Positions 30,700-43,610 of a stretch of 64,000 bases of DNA are shown here, one piece after another; the stretch's first letter is position 1; the number at the start of each line of letters is the position of its first letter. A program made the translations under genes and the position numbers. The notes under the pieces are model-generated. The model saw only the letters and a program-made list of their open reading frames with translations, was not told the origin of the DNA and made no database searches. Origin of the DNA: Raphanus sativus (lineage: Eukaryota; Streptophyta; Magnoliopsida; Brassicales; Brassicaceae); NCBI RefSeq assembly GCF_000801105.2, contig NC_079512.1, positions 38,209,848 to 38,273,847 of the forward strand. The letters are read 5' to 3'.

Positions 30700-33360
30700 A
30701 AAATGTGTAAAACAGAACAGAGCCGTACGGTCATAAGATGATCTGGTCACTATTGCCATTTTCAGTAGAAGAATCAGATTATTGTGTTCCTTTTTTTTTG
30801 GATGTGTTTTCTTATTTATGTTCCTCTGCATTACATTTAGTGTTGTAGATGAGGATTTGATGTTTGGATTCTTTAGATGGAGAAGCAATGTAATAACGTG
30901 ATGTTAAATGTTAATTTTTATTTTGTTTTAATCCATTTCTTTTGTGCTAAATTAACAACTAGTTAATAAGAAGTGGGTTGTTGAACATAAAAATTAACAA
31001 TGAGAAGTGGGCTAACTTTTGAAATCAGTGGGGAAGACTAAGAAAAATTACTTAGAGGAGAGATATTTGGTAGATTCAACTAATAGATACATGGTAGCAC
31101 ATGAACCACGTGCTGATAAAGAACGTGGGACACAGATCAAACTCAGTCATGCAACCTCACATGTGGTCTGAAAGTTGAAACAATCTGGCCATGTTTCTAA
31201 AAGTATTTGTGTTTGGAAGTGGGAGAAGGAGGATTCTAAGTAGTGAGTGATTGTTTCTGAGAGTAAAATAATATTAAGTTGATATCGACATGTCTGACAA
31301 TAACATATATAATATATGCATGTATGAATGTGGATGACTGACGGGAAGAAATGTATATATGTTTGTTCATTTTTAAACAGTTTATTCATTCATTCACTAA
31401 AAGACAATTCTTTATAAGCAACGAAAAAATAGATGGTTACCAAAAACAAAAAGATATCGAAGTTATTGAAAAAGCAGAACAATTAAAAGAGCGTGAAGGA
31501 ACTAATTAGTCAATCAATTTGATTACTCTTACTAACAATTTTTTGATCTAATCGTTAGTTCTCCCATCATCTTCCTAGTAACACGTTCTTAATCATCATC
31601 AATCTTCGTGAATACTAGAATCTGGACATGGAATTTCAATGGCAGTTTCAATATATCCATCTTTCGGCTGTGAAATGCTCTTGGGTACATGTTCAATCTA
31701 TAGACATCACAACAGATGTATTATCATCTATATCATGATTTTACAATTCAAAAGATTTATCTGAACTCTAAATATACTTCTGCTTAGGTACATGGTTGAT
31801 CATCATCTTCTTCATCTTTCACACATTTTGTTATTTTTAATGTATAGTATGATACTAGATTAATAATCATAAGAAAGAGTTGCAAACATTTATTAACCAA
31901 TTTAAAAGATTTGGAAATATTACAATTTTGTGCAATCGAATTAGAAATTCACAATCCATTTCAAAGCAATACACTGATAAATTTTGATTTGCTAGTACAT
32001 TTGTTGTTCACTAAAATAATTTGAAAACATCACAATTTTGTGTGAGAATGGATAGAGCAGAACAGAGCCCTACAATCATTGATCTGGTCAGTATTGCCAT
32101 TTTCAGTAGAATAATCACATTAATGTTTCTTTTTGGATGTGCTTTGTTATTTATGTTTTTTTTTGCAATTACATTTACAATGTTGTAGAAGAGGATGTGA
32201 TGTTTAGATTCTTAGGTAGAGAAGAAATGTAGTAACTTGGTGTATTTTTTTTTTGTTAAATGTTATTTTACTTTCTATTTAATCCATTTTCTTCTCTACT
32301 TAATTAACAAATAATTTAATAAAAAGTAAGGATGCAAAGCGATTCGAGTCTTCAACTCAGCCAGAACTGGTATATGCTCATAAGATGGAAGGAGAAAAGG
32401 TGACGAATGATAAGAGCAAAAAGGTTCCGACGGAAAGGAAAGAAAATAAGGATGCCAAGTCTTCTACTCAGGTATATGTGTATCTATGGCTTTCTATCAT
32501 ATGCAATCAATCAAATTTCTATCATACGCAAGGGGGACGATGACAGTATGATATAAACTTTGTTTGTTTGGTGTTTTTTTCTTATCTATATGATATCATC
32601 TGAACCTAAATGTACTTCTGTCTAGGTACATGGTTGATCATCATCTTCTCCACATTTCACACATTTTCTTATTTTCTTTTAAGTTATTAAGTGTATAATA
32701 TGATACTAGATTATTACATTGCATTTATCAACCAATTTAAATAATTTGGAAATATCACAATTTTGTGCAATCAAATTAGAAATTCATAATCCATTTCAAA
32801 GCAATACACTAATAAATTTTATTTGTTGGTACATTTGTTGTTCACTTAAATAATTTGGAAACATCACAATTTTGTGTCAGATAGAGCAAAACAGAGCCTT
32901 TGAGTCATAAGATGATATGGCCAGCATTTCCATTTTCAATAGAATTTAATAGAAGAATCACATTATTGTTTCTTTTTGGATGTGCTTTGTTTTTCTGCAA
33001 TTACATTACAGTGCTGTAGAAGAGGATGTGATGTTTAGATGTATTTTTTTGTTAAATGTTATTTATACTTTTGATTTAATTCATTTTCTTCTCTACTTAA
33101 TTAACAAACACTTTCTTAAGAAGTGAGTTGTTGCACATAAAAATAAATCATGAGAAGTGGGCTAACTTTGAAAATATTGGAAAAGATTAAGAAAAAAATT
33201 CATAGAAGAGAGATATATTCGGTAGATTCAACGAATGGCTACATGGTGGCTCCTGAAGCATGTGCTGAAATGGAACGTGTGACACATATCAAACTCAGTC
33301 ATGCAATGTCCAATGTGGTCTGGAAGTTAGAAACCTTATGGCCATGTTTCTAGTTTCTAG
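30700..33360 (+). repeat. Degenerate tandem array of the PHD-like gene's 3' flank
   Basis: Three related segments occur at about 30700-31215, 31770-32310 and 32600-33360. All share agaacagagcc, then ttccattttcaRtagaa, then ggatgtg, then gaggatKtgatgttt. The first and last also share agaagtgggctaact, then aaactcagtcatgcaa, then ggccatgtttcta. The second and third share aggtacatggttgatcatc and attcaNaatccatttcaaag (R, K and N are ambiguity codes). The copies are diverged by indels, so the array is not recent. No gene is complete inside it. Confidence 0.75.
32328..32471 (+). other. Orphan exon-like block inside the repeat array
   Basis: 48 open codons, Lys/Glu-rich (for example KMEGEKVTNDKSKKVPTERK), end in a donor-like CTCAG|GTATATG. 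The block contains an internal near-repeat, KDAKRFESSTQ and KDAKSSTQ. No good acceptor precedes it. I do not recognise the protein. It may be an exon relic of a lost gene; its place is between copies 2 and 3 of the array. Confidence 0.35.
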
Positions 33361-33512
33361 AATCATGTGTCTTTAGAATTATGTCTTTGTAAGTGAGAGA
33401 ACATGGATACTAAGTAGTGAGTATTTGTTCTATTCGAAAGTATATTGTTATTACTTCAATACTTGAGTTGATAATAACATGACTGATAATAACACATACA
33501 TTATGCATGTAT

Positions 33513-33556
33513 AGATTTGGATGGTGGTGTTAAAAAAAAAAAAGATTTGGATGGTG
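33513..33556 (+). mobile_element. Micro-insertion: poly(A) between direct repeats
   Basis: agatttggatggtg occurs at 33513-33526 and 33543-33556. Between them are gtgtt and about 11 A. This is the same footprint type as at 19122 and 47603. Confidence 0.55.
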
Positions 33557-33803
33557 AAGCAAAAGAATGTATATATGTTTCCTTGTTAGTCAAATAAACC
33601 ATTCATTACAATACAATTCCTTGTAAGCAACAAATGAAATCGATGCTTAACCACTAAACATAATTCCCAAAAAATCAAAGAACAGCGACACAAAACATAA
33701 AAAAGCATACAAAAATATCGAAGTTGTTCAAAAAGAAGAACACGAGCAAAGGTGTGAAGGAGAGAGAAAGAAACAAAGAAGACGAAGTTGAGAGTTTCTT
33801 CTT

Positions 33804-35514
<1,711 letters not shown>

Positions 35515-36040
35515 TCAAAAAAAAAAACTGGATCTTTGGGGAAAGAGCTTTCCTTTGTTAGAAGAAAGAGAGAAAGAGACAAAAGAGAGAGAGGAAATGG
35601 GAGTGAGATTGCGTGTGTCCCTGAGACCAGACCCCTCTTCTCCTCTTTTTGCTCTTTTCTTTGCTTCAGATTTTTCCCGATTTAAACTTTTTGTGTAATT
35701 CTCTCTTTTGCCCTTTCATGTGGAGTAGTTTATTTTTTTGCTCCTGTTGGTCAGGTGTCTGTCTTTTTTTTCCGTCCTGGAAGGGAGGGCCAACGACCGG
35801 TTTGGCTCCCCATATTTTGACAACTACCAGTCACATTTGATCGAGCCAGTTTGTAGTCATAATTTTTGGGACTGCTCTAAACATAGTACAAATACAAAGT
35901 TGTTCTCCCGTGAGATAACAAAATGAAGTCGTTTTTTTCTCCAAACATTACAAATGCAGAGTTGTTTTGAGGCATATTGCAGCACGAGATTTAACAAAGC
36001 AGGTGAAACGTTCCCGTTTCCTGCGTACAGAGAGAGACGG

Positions 36041-36137
36041 ATTTAGCCTGTGCTGACCTAGCACCGGACCCACTGGTGTTGGTCGTGCTTCTCCAGCTGG
36101 AACCAGTCAGGATCATCTCCTTCGCAGCTGCTGACAT
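36041..36137 (-). pseudogene. Relic of mitochondrial-type ribosomal protein L11 gene (5' end only)
   Basis: The minus strand reads ATG then SAAAKEMILT. After a deletion of about ten codons and a frame change it reads VPAGEARPTPVGPVLGQHRLN, the N-terminal hallmark of ribosomal protein L11. The two parts are in different frames, and similarity ends after this, so the gene is dead. A. thaliana has MRPL11 (At4g35490) exactly here, between the SR-protein kinase and RHA3B. It is therefore an ancestral gene decayed in place. Confidence 0.65.
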
Positions 36138-36361
36138 TGTTGGGATCGTGAAGAGCTTTCTTCTTCTTCCACGGCTCGACTCTTAGAGGGCTTTAAAAAT
36201 CTGTACAAGTTGGGCCTTAGTTTTTTATTTGGGCCTCAATTTGAGCTCGCTAGTGTCTTTGCTAAAACTTCGGTAGTCAAGACCATAGCCCAATAAAATG
36301 TAGAAAGAAGTTTCATAATCCATCAAAAATCGGGAAAACAAGATTAATGACATGACCTTTG

Positions 36362-36429
36362 GATTATTCAATTAACTACCTGTGACGTCGTGTCTGATTA
36401 TTCAATTAAGTACCTGTGACGTCGTGTCT
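36362..36429. repeat. Tandem 34-bp duplication with a TGACGTCG motif
   Basis: Two copies of gattattcaattaa(c/g)tacc followed by tgtgacgtcgtgtct (36362-36395 and 36396-36429), one mismatch. TGACGT is a bZIP/TGA-type core. It lies 2.8 kb upstream of RHA3B, so any role is uncertain. Confidence 0.85.
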
Positions 36430-37118
36430 ATATATATCTTACATTAATGTTTCATGACTCAAAAGTCAACACAACTTTGCAGACCGAGAAAACGACATGA
36501 ATCTTGCGTTATGGCACGAATATGCAAATACTATACGTAACATGCATGAGGCACGACTTATATATATACACACACATAAACCTCTGAATAGGCGTTATCC
36601 AAAACTATAAATAATTGATGCTCCTATCTCCAGTATAATTGATGCTTTGCCATTATTGGCGTTTCCCCCTTCTTACACGTTGTAAATATAATTAATGCTT
36701 CCAGTCTCCATTATTGCTGGGTTTTATCCTGGTATAGTGGTATCGGTGTGCTTATTTTATTTTATTTTGGTTATATTAACTCGGTTTGCCTTTTACACTT
36801 TTGTGGTTCCATAAAGACGTTAAGACTCCCATCACACGTAAAGATTATTCCATGCCGAGTGTACTTTCAATTTCAAGCTTGCTAAGTTCCATCCATTTTC
36901 CTTTTATATAGCCCAAGACCTGGTGAATCTTAAGATATTTCGGCTTGCATGATTTTGGTCTAAAGTTTTTTTATCGAAGCAGAACATTTTTTTGGATATC
37001 TGGTTTAATTTGACAAAACTGTTGTTTAGTTTAACGTAAAACTACTTTTATTATCTTTTACTAGTATTATTACTAATACCAACACAAGAAAAAATGTGAC
37101 CATGTTTCTAATCAGTAA

Positions 37119-37371
37119 GAACATCTCCAATCATATTCTATTTTTACACTAAAATAGAGTTTAGAGTAAAAAATATTTTAATGGTATTCTAATTCCCACT
37201 CTATAATAGAGTGAAAAATATGTTTACTCCAAATATAGAATAAGTTGTTTTTTCTTTGTTCATCACTCTATTTTTTACTCTAAAATAGAGTACCATTGGA
37301 GCAAACTACATCTTTATTATAGAGTCACTCTATTTTAGAGTAAAAAATAAAGTGAACCTTTAGAGATGCTC
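37119..37371. mobile_element. MITE, PIF/Harbinger (Tourist)-like, 253 bp
   Basis: Imperfect terminal inverted repeats gaacatctccaa and, in reverse complement, gagcatctctaa. Target duplication TAA at 37116-37118 and 37372-37374. The interior is built of inverted actctattttagagt strings. No coding capacity. Confidence 0.75.
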
Positions 37372-37507
37372 TAAGACCATATTCTAGAAACATCAAAACC
37401 TCTTCTAAACAGTGGACGGTCTCACCAGCCGTTAATTTTATAATGTAAATTTTACTATCTTTAAGGAATAAGGACACTTGGATCCATCACGAAAATCCTG
37501 AAAGATA

Positions 37508-37756
37508 CTCCCTCTGTTTCATAATACTTGATGTTTTACCTTCTTGCACAAAGATGAAGAAAACTAGATTTTTCTAAAAAAAATATTTTTAAAATATTAC
37601 TTTAGAATCAATTAATCAATAATAAAAAAGACAGTGAAATCTAATTGTTTGAACAGTTTCCAATAAAGTTAAAGTTAACCTTAAAATCTCAAAACTTCAT
37701 CTAATTTGAAACAAAATTATCCTTCTAAAACATCAACTATATTGAAACGGAGGGAG
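37508..37756. mobile_element. MITE, Stowaway-like (Tc1/mariner), 249 bp
   Basis: Starts ctccctctgtttca and ends tgaaacggagggag, flanked by TA dinucleotides (37506-37507 and 37757-37758). This is the classic Stowaway terminal repeat. No coding capacity. Confidence 0.85.
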
Positions 37757-39099
37757 TATTAGTTATCATTATCAAAAATCCCACCTACATCTAGACAAAA
37801 TCCAAGATATATACTACATATCTAAACTAAAAGTATTGTAATAGTTATCACTGTTTCTTTTTTTCTAAGCTTAGCTAAACCAAAATAGCTATCTCCAAGA
37901 GTCGAGCGCGACTAAAGGAACTATATAAATAATATGTTTTTTTGTAAAAAATATAAATAATATGTTAACCCTCCCAATTCTCATAGCTAATAAACTCAAC
38001 AATATTGGAGGCAAGTATTTGAAGAAAACTAGGTAATGCTGCAAGAACTTCGAAAATCCATTCAGTTCACTGAATGCAACTTTCGAACCAGCTGTCAACA
38101 ATTCCATTCTGTCTCACACCTCAACCATATGCTTTTTTTTGTAGGGATTCTCCTCGATGCTAAAGAAAAGAAGTCAATTGAAAATAGAGAAGAAAAAAGT
38201 GGAGAATAAATAATTAAAAGAGTCTAGTCGAAGTAGGTTTAGGTAAGAAAGTAATTTTTACTTATACCTTTTTAATAATGGATCGTCAGACTAGACCAGA
38301 CCTATAAAGAGTGCCCACACCTACCCATCTTTTCTCTGCTTGGTTTCTTAATAACATACGGCAATTTGATTCTTAGTTAAGAGAATGGTCTGGTATACAA
38401 TTAGGATAGTTCCAAAATCTATTTACATCTAAATTGGTTTTAAGAAATAATAATAATTAGATTACTTTAGATAACAAAAGACTTGACGCATGTTTCCAAG
38501 ATCTTTATGCTAAAGATATTTTAGATTTTGGCCATTTCGTAGTTTAAATTTTTTTAAATCACTAATTTATTTATCGTTTTAACAACTATTTTATCTATAT
38601 AAAATATAATATTACAAATAAAATAAAAAATACAATCAACTAAAATTTTAAAATGAAGAAAATATAATACAATTGATAACTATTAATTTATTTATTTATT
38701 GTTCTATAGGAGTGATGTACCTTTTGATAACCATTAATTTACTATTTGGTTGATTTTAATAATTTCTTATTAATCTAGTAACGTTGTCAATCAACATTTC
38801 CGGATTAAAAACATCAAAAGTTTCAAAATCAAAATAACTAATGTACTAAATAATTGCAATCTCCTGTATTTAGTAAAAGAAAAATCAATGAAGATTTTAA
38901 ATCATCAAAGCTAAGATAAAACAACTCAATCTTTTACTCTAATTAGAGATGTAAGTATGCTCAGCTTTATGTAATACTTCAATCTCATTTGTTTATGATT
39001 TTCGTAAAGTTGTAAAACTACGTTTTCCTATTAATACAAACTTCTCTGCCGATATGACATGATTTAATAATTATTTATTTAATTATTTGCATTTGGGCA
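37757..39099. other. Intergenic DNA upstream of RHA3B
   Basis: AT-rich with no supported gene. A shadow ORF at 37889-38107 has no conserved features. Confidence 0.5.
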
Positions 39100-39107
39100 T
39101 ATATAAG
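39100..39107 (+). promoter_or_regulatory. TATA box of RHA3B
   Basis: TATATAAG, 86 bases before the ATG at 39193, in a suitable position for the core promoter. Confidence 0.65.
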
Positions 39108-39192
39108 TACAGATGTCTATGTGTGTGTTTTCTATTACCAGTTTCATATTCTCTTGAAACAACATAAGAAAAACAACAAAAGCAAATACAAC

Positions 39193-39777
39193 ATGACTCG
39201 CTCCTCTAGATTCCTTGGAACCGCGGCGGCGACGCCACCACCGCCAGAAGAAATCCTCGCCGCGGAAACGGACTTGGTTGTGATCCTCTCAGCTCTTCTC
39301 TGCGCTCTTATATGCGTAGCCGGCTTAGCCGCCGTAGCTCGCTGCGCCTGTCTCCGCCGCCTCGCCGGCGTTAATTCCTCCGCCGTAGGAGTGTCTCCAC
39401 CGCCGAACAAAGGCCTCAAGAAAAAAGCGCTACAGTCCCTCCCTAAATCCACCTTCGCCGCTGCAGACACTCCGAGCTCCTCCGCCGGAGATGGAGACTC
39501 GCCCGCCGAGTGCGCCATATGCTTGACGGAGTTTACCGACGGAGAAGAGATCAGGATTCTACCGCTTTGCAACCACGCCTTCCACTTGGCGTGCATAGAT
39601 AAATGGCTGACTTCTCGGTCGTCGTGTCCTTCTTGCCGTCGGATCTTGGTACCGATGAAGTGTGATCGGTGTGGTCACCATGCTTCCACGGCGGAGAGTC
39701 AGATTAAAGATCAGCCTCCTCCTCATCAGCATCCTTCACAGTTCACTTCCGCCGTTGTTCCCGCTTTTCTTCCTTAA
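39193..39777 (+). CDS. RHA3B: RING-H2 E3 ubiquitin ligase, ATL family (194 aa)
   Basis: Single exon starting MTRSSRFLGTAAATPPPPEE. In-frame codons upstream to 39121 are leader; ATG 39193 matches the family start. One membrane helix lies at about residues 30-52 (VVILSALLCALICVAGLAAVA). A GLKKKALQSLPKSTF motif (the ATL GLD-like box) follows. The RING-H2 domain is CAICLTEF...LPLCNHAFHLACIDKW...CPSCR, with all eight zinc ligands present (about 116-158). The tail is Cys/His-rich (MKCDRCGHHAST). ATL proteins are membrane-anchored ligases that pass ubiquitin to targets in stress and hormone responses. Location and sequence match RHA3B/ATL45 (At4g35480). GC content is higher than in the surroundings. 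Confidence 0.93.
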   Translation: MTRSSRFLGTAAATPPPPEEILAAETDLVVILSALLCALICVAGLAAVARCACLRRLAGVNSSAVGVSPPPNKGLKKKALQSLPKSTFAAADTPSSSAGDGDSPAECAICLTEFTDGEEIRILPLCNHAFHLACIDKWLTSRSSCPSCRRILVPMKCDRCGHHASTAESQIKDQPPPHQHPSQFTSAVVPAFLP

Positions 39778-40321
39778 AACAACTTTTTCCTTTCTTTATT
39801 TTATAATTTGGCAAAAAATTATCGGCATGATTAAGGGAAAGTAAGATATTAATTAACTAGGAATTAGTGATATTTTTAGCTATTTCTGTTTTTATCATCT
39901 CTGTAAGACTGGTTACCGTAACACTGTCCTGAATCTGAATCAGTCAGATGGAGTTTCTAAGTTCGAGATGTTAATTTTTTTTCACAGAAATTCACAATTC
40001 GAATAAAACGTACTAACATTTAAAAATAATTTAATTGATTGGGCAATTTGAGCACGGAGAAGAGAGTCGGTCATGTGAGCCCTCTTTGTGAGCAAAACAC
40101 CCAATAAGGAATGAAGACTACCGGTGTTCAAAAAAGAAAAAGAAAAAGAAAAATGAAGACCACAATTTTAGAAAAGTATTTGCAACTGGAAAGTGTTTGC
40201 ATTTCCTTAATTTCCTTGGAATGTTTTGCAAAATATATAGGAGTTTGTTTATCTCTTTCCAACAGATAACATTAACTAAATATCTGTTAAAAGTTAACCT
40301 TGGCAGTACAAGTAAATACTA

Positions 40322-40557
40322 CTCCGTCCGTTTTTTTAATAATCAATGTTTTAAATTTCCTTTTCTCGAAATTATAATGACTCAAAATATACGATATTTT
40401 TCAATATTAAATACAAAATTTATTAATTTTTATTTATATATTTATATATATAATTTTTATTTTTTCATTTTTTATTTTATTATTAGTTGAATAGTAACTA
40501 TATGAATAATTAAAGATATATTTATTTCAAATATCTCTATTGAAAAAATGGAAAGAG
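40322..40557. mobile_element. Degenerate Stowaway-like MITE, 236 bp
   Basis: Begins ctccgtccgtttttt and ends aaaaaatggaaagag, flanked by TA. The ends are imperfect complements, and the interior is AT-rich. Confidence 0.6.
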
Positions 40558-41371
40558 TATAGCAGGATGATAACTGGCAAAATTGGGAAATTGTGAGTCC
40601 AGTTTAGTGTAGGTTTTGGCGAAAATCTAGCATCTAGACAATGTAGTGATTGCATGATAGAACTATGAAGATATTTATATGCAAATTAAATAAATATATT
40701 AGGATAATATAGACTCGTCTCCTTTACCCGCAATTAAGGATGACTCTCTCTCATTCGATTCAAATGAGCAGAGAAATTTAAAAGTTCGGTGACCAAAAGT
40801 ATCCGAAATTACAGACTTACGGTATTTGATAGACAAATTAAAAACACAGACCAGTTTAGTTTTAGTTGTGAAATACTAGTTCATCGATCGTACTTCTTTT
40901 TCTCAGTTATGTACTCTCAGACCCTGCTAGGAAGTACTCCTATCATTTTTGGTCTTTTTAAAAAAGTTGGGAATAAAAACTAAAGTGATGAAAAGGTGGA
41001 GAAAGGGGAATATTTGAAGTGAAACGATAAACGTAACACTCAACTTATAAACACTAGAAACGCATGACAAGCCCAAATATTATCCACCTTTCAGTTTCAC
41101 TTAATGGAATCTTATGCCTTATCTCTCCCTTTCTGCTCGAAATGTTTATTATACTAACACCCAAGAGGCAAAAAAGTGAAGATAATATTCGGCAAAAACT
41201 TTTTCATCATTTAACTTTTCTTTTTAATTTTGTTGTCTTTCTACAAATAGCTCAAGGGTATCCAACTTTTCTTTATCTTTTTCGTATTTTCTTGTCTAAT
41301 ACCGAAACGTATTCACATTCTTTGATTAACATCCTCAATGACCTTAGACGACTCCGTTTATTAATCTCAGC

Positions 41372-41416
41372 CTGAAGCCTTATCTTAAAAAAAAAAAAAA
41401 CTTGATGCCTTATCTT
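41372..41416 (+). mobile_element. Micro-insertion: poly(A) between imperfect direct repeats
   Basis: ctgaagccttatctt (41372-41386) and ttgatgccttatctt (41402-41416) flank only A residues. This is probably a pure-tail insertion that has aged by two substitutions. Confidence 0.45.
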
Positions 41417-43610
41417 GGTAACAGTTTAATTCATTACAAGTCTTATAAGTCATTGCGCGCTTGGATTCAAAATTTCCACAACAATTGTTTATGAGCATTA
41501 ATGAAAAATAGATAGATAACACAAGTTTTTTGTTTGATTTTGTTTAGCTTAAAACTCAAGTATAATCCCTCGCACTCTTTCGTAAAGTGAAATTTTGCTT
41601 TCACGAATATTTTCTTCTTAGATGGAGATGATTTCACGAATATATAAATCTAATCAGCTAATAAGTCAAGAAGAATATAAGAAAGTTTAGATAGAGAGGT
41701 TGGTCCGAGGTTTTAAAGAATATTATTATTTCTTATAGAGTAAATAAGTTAATTTTTTTTTAAAGTGAGGTGTAACATATATCATCTTAGATACTTTCCT
41801 CCTAACAATCTTTTGCTCTCATAGTAAAAAGGTGACATATGTCAAAGATTCACTTCATCATCTCTCAAGTGACTGATCTTCCCTAACCTTTTTACCTACT
41901 TATTTTCAGTGTTCACATTATACATGTCCCTTTTAATTTACTGTTCATATTCACTTTTCAGTACCAGTCTTATCATGGCAAAATCCTATTCCCTTATCAT
42001 ACTATTTGAATTCAAATTAACTTTTGGTAAAGAGTAATCTTCATATTTAGAAAGGGGGTGGGGGTACGTTAAAGAGTGCAAAGCGAATAAAAAATGACTG
42101 TCATCTCTAAATCAAGATTAGTTATGCTGAAGTATGACTGTTAATTTGCAACGTTTTAGTGGTACGTCGAATCTATGAAGACACATTTAAATGGTTCAGG
42201 CCATAGTTCCGTATATCGCGTGTGTTACTTTTCTTTGTTATAGAATCTCCAATTTTTTACTCGAAGCAACCCACAATTATGATCCGAATCAGGGGTTAGA
42301 CTGAAATAAAAAAGAGGTAGGGCCAAGTGGCGGAAAGAAACACCAGTATCCAAAAAAACAATAGAATAATAAGAAAGACATGCTTCAATAATATAAGCCC
42401 ATTTCCAGCTCGATAAGTTTTGTATGGGCCGGATGTTCTTATCACGCTAAAAAATGCATCCAAAGAACGGAGAGAGAGATGATTTCAACGATGAACAAAG
42501 CTTTGCTTCATTCACATGTATGGATAATAACCCATATATGATAACACAAATAAGAGAAAGGAAGACCATGCCTCGTGAAGATTACAAACCGACAAACTAA
42601 CCACGTTCGTAGAAGTTGCATTAAATACAAAATGGGCCTATTATTAATTAACCAATTTTGCTCTCTAGACACAAAACCATGTTCATAGCAAAACTCACGA
42701 TGTCATGTCTCTCCACTTAACATCAAAAACTAACACATCACATCTCTATCCACACACATATAATTGCATTTCTTTACGTGTGAGCGTCTTCTTTTTAAGT
42801 TTCAAACTAAATTAAAGAAAAAAGTGGCAAGAGCTAGAAAAAACCTCAATCTACAAGCGTCAGAAAATACCTCATACCCCAATCTTTTGGTTATTTATTT
42901 CTTTGCATCGCCGTGTGAAAGATAGATATATACCTGGATTGGTCAGTCACTTGTGTGCTGTCAACAGCATTAACAGAATTACTTGAAAAAGGAGTGAAAA
43001 ACAAATCAGGTGTTTTGCTGTTGCTTCTTGTTCTTTCAAGTGGTAATGCCACAATGGATTACGATCCAAGAAACCAAGGAGAGAGATATTGTGGTTGCTA
43101 GTGATGAAGAAAACCTGTGCTTCATTCATTGGTTCACATGTGACGTGGATAAATGAAATGATAACTCACATGAAAGAAAGACAATGTCTCGTGACGGTTA
43201 CAGATTGACAAAACAAAAACAAAAAAAAAGCGATAGACTGCACACAAAAGGTGATTCGATTCTGTTTTGGGATCGGCTCTACAGTTCAGTCATCATAAAC
43301 CATAAAAAGCAGCAAGAACAGATTTTATGTGGAGAGAGACATGAATGAAACAATGATGCGCACAAATGAACAGTAGTCAAAAGAAACATTACAAAACAAA
43401 GAATGAATTAAGTGAAACAAAAGCGCTCCTCTTCTTTCTCCCCCTCTTTGCATATTGTCGTGTGGATTTGTCAAATAGTATTTTACCGGAATTACCTGGA
43501 AAAAAAGCGAGGGAAAAACGAATCAGGTGTTTTTATTATTGTTATTTTGTGAATCTTAATGCGAAGTGTTAGTTACCTGAAAATGGGTCGGGTCAGCAAG
43601 TGTGTGTGTT

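Larger units (their letters stand above)
39778..43610. other. Long intergenic region between RHA3B and PIRL4
   Basis: No gene supported. It holds a Stowaway-like MITE (40322-40557) and a poly(A) micro-insertion (41372-41416). At 42480-43560 it has diverged direct repeats: a segment with cttcattcacatg and gtctcgtgaag at about 42505-42590, 43120-43210 and partly 43330, and a gaattacNtggaaaaa plus caggtgttttt segment at about 42975 and 43490. The last repeat abuts the PIRL4 stop codon, so it may be duplicated 3'-UTR sequence. Confidence 0.5.
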
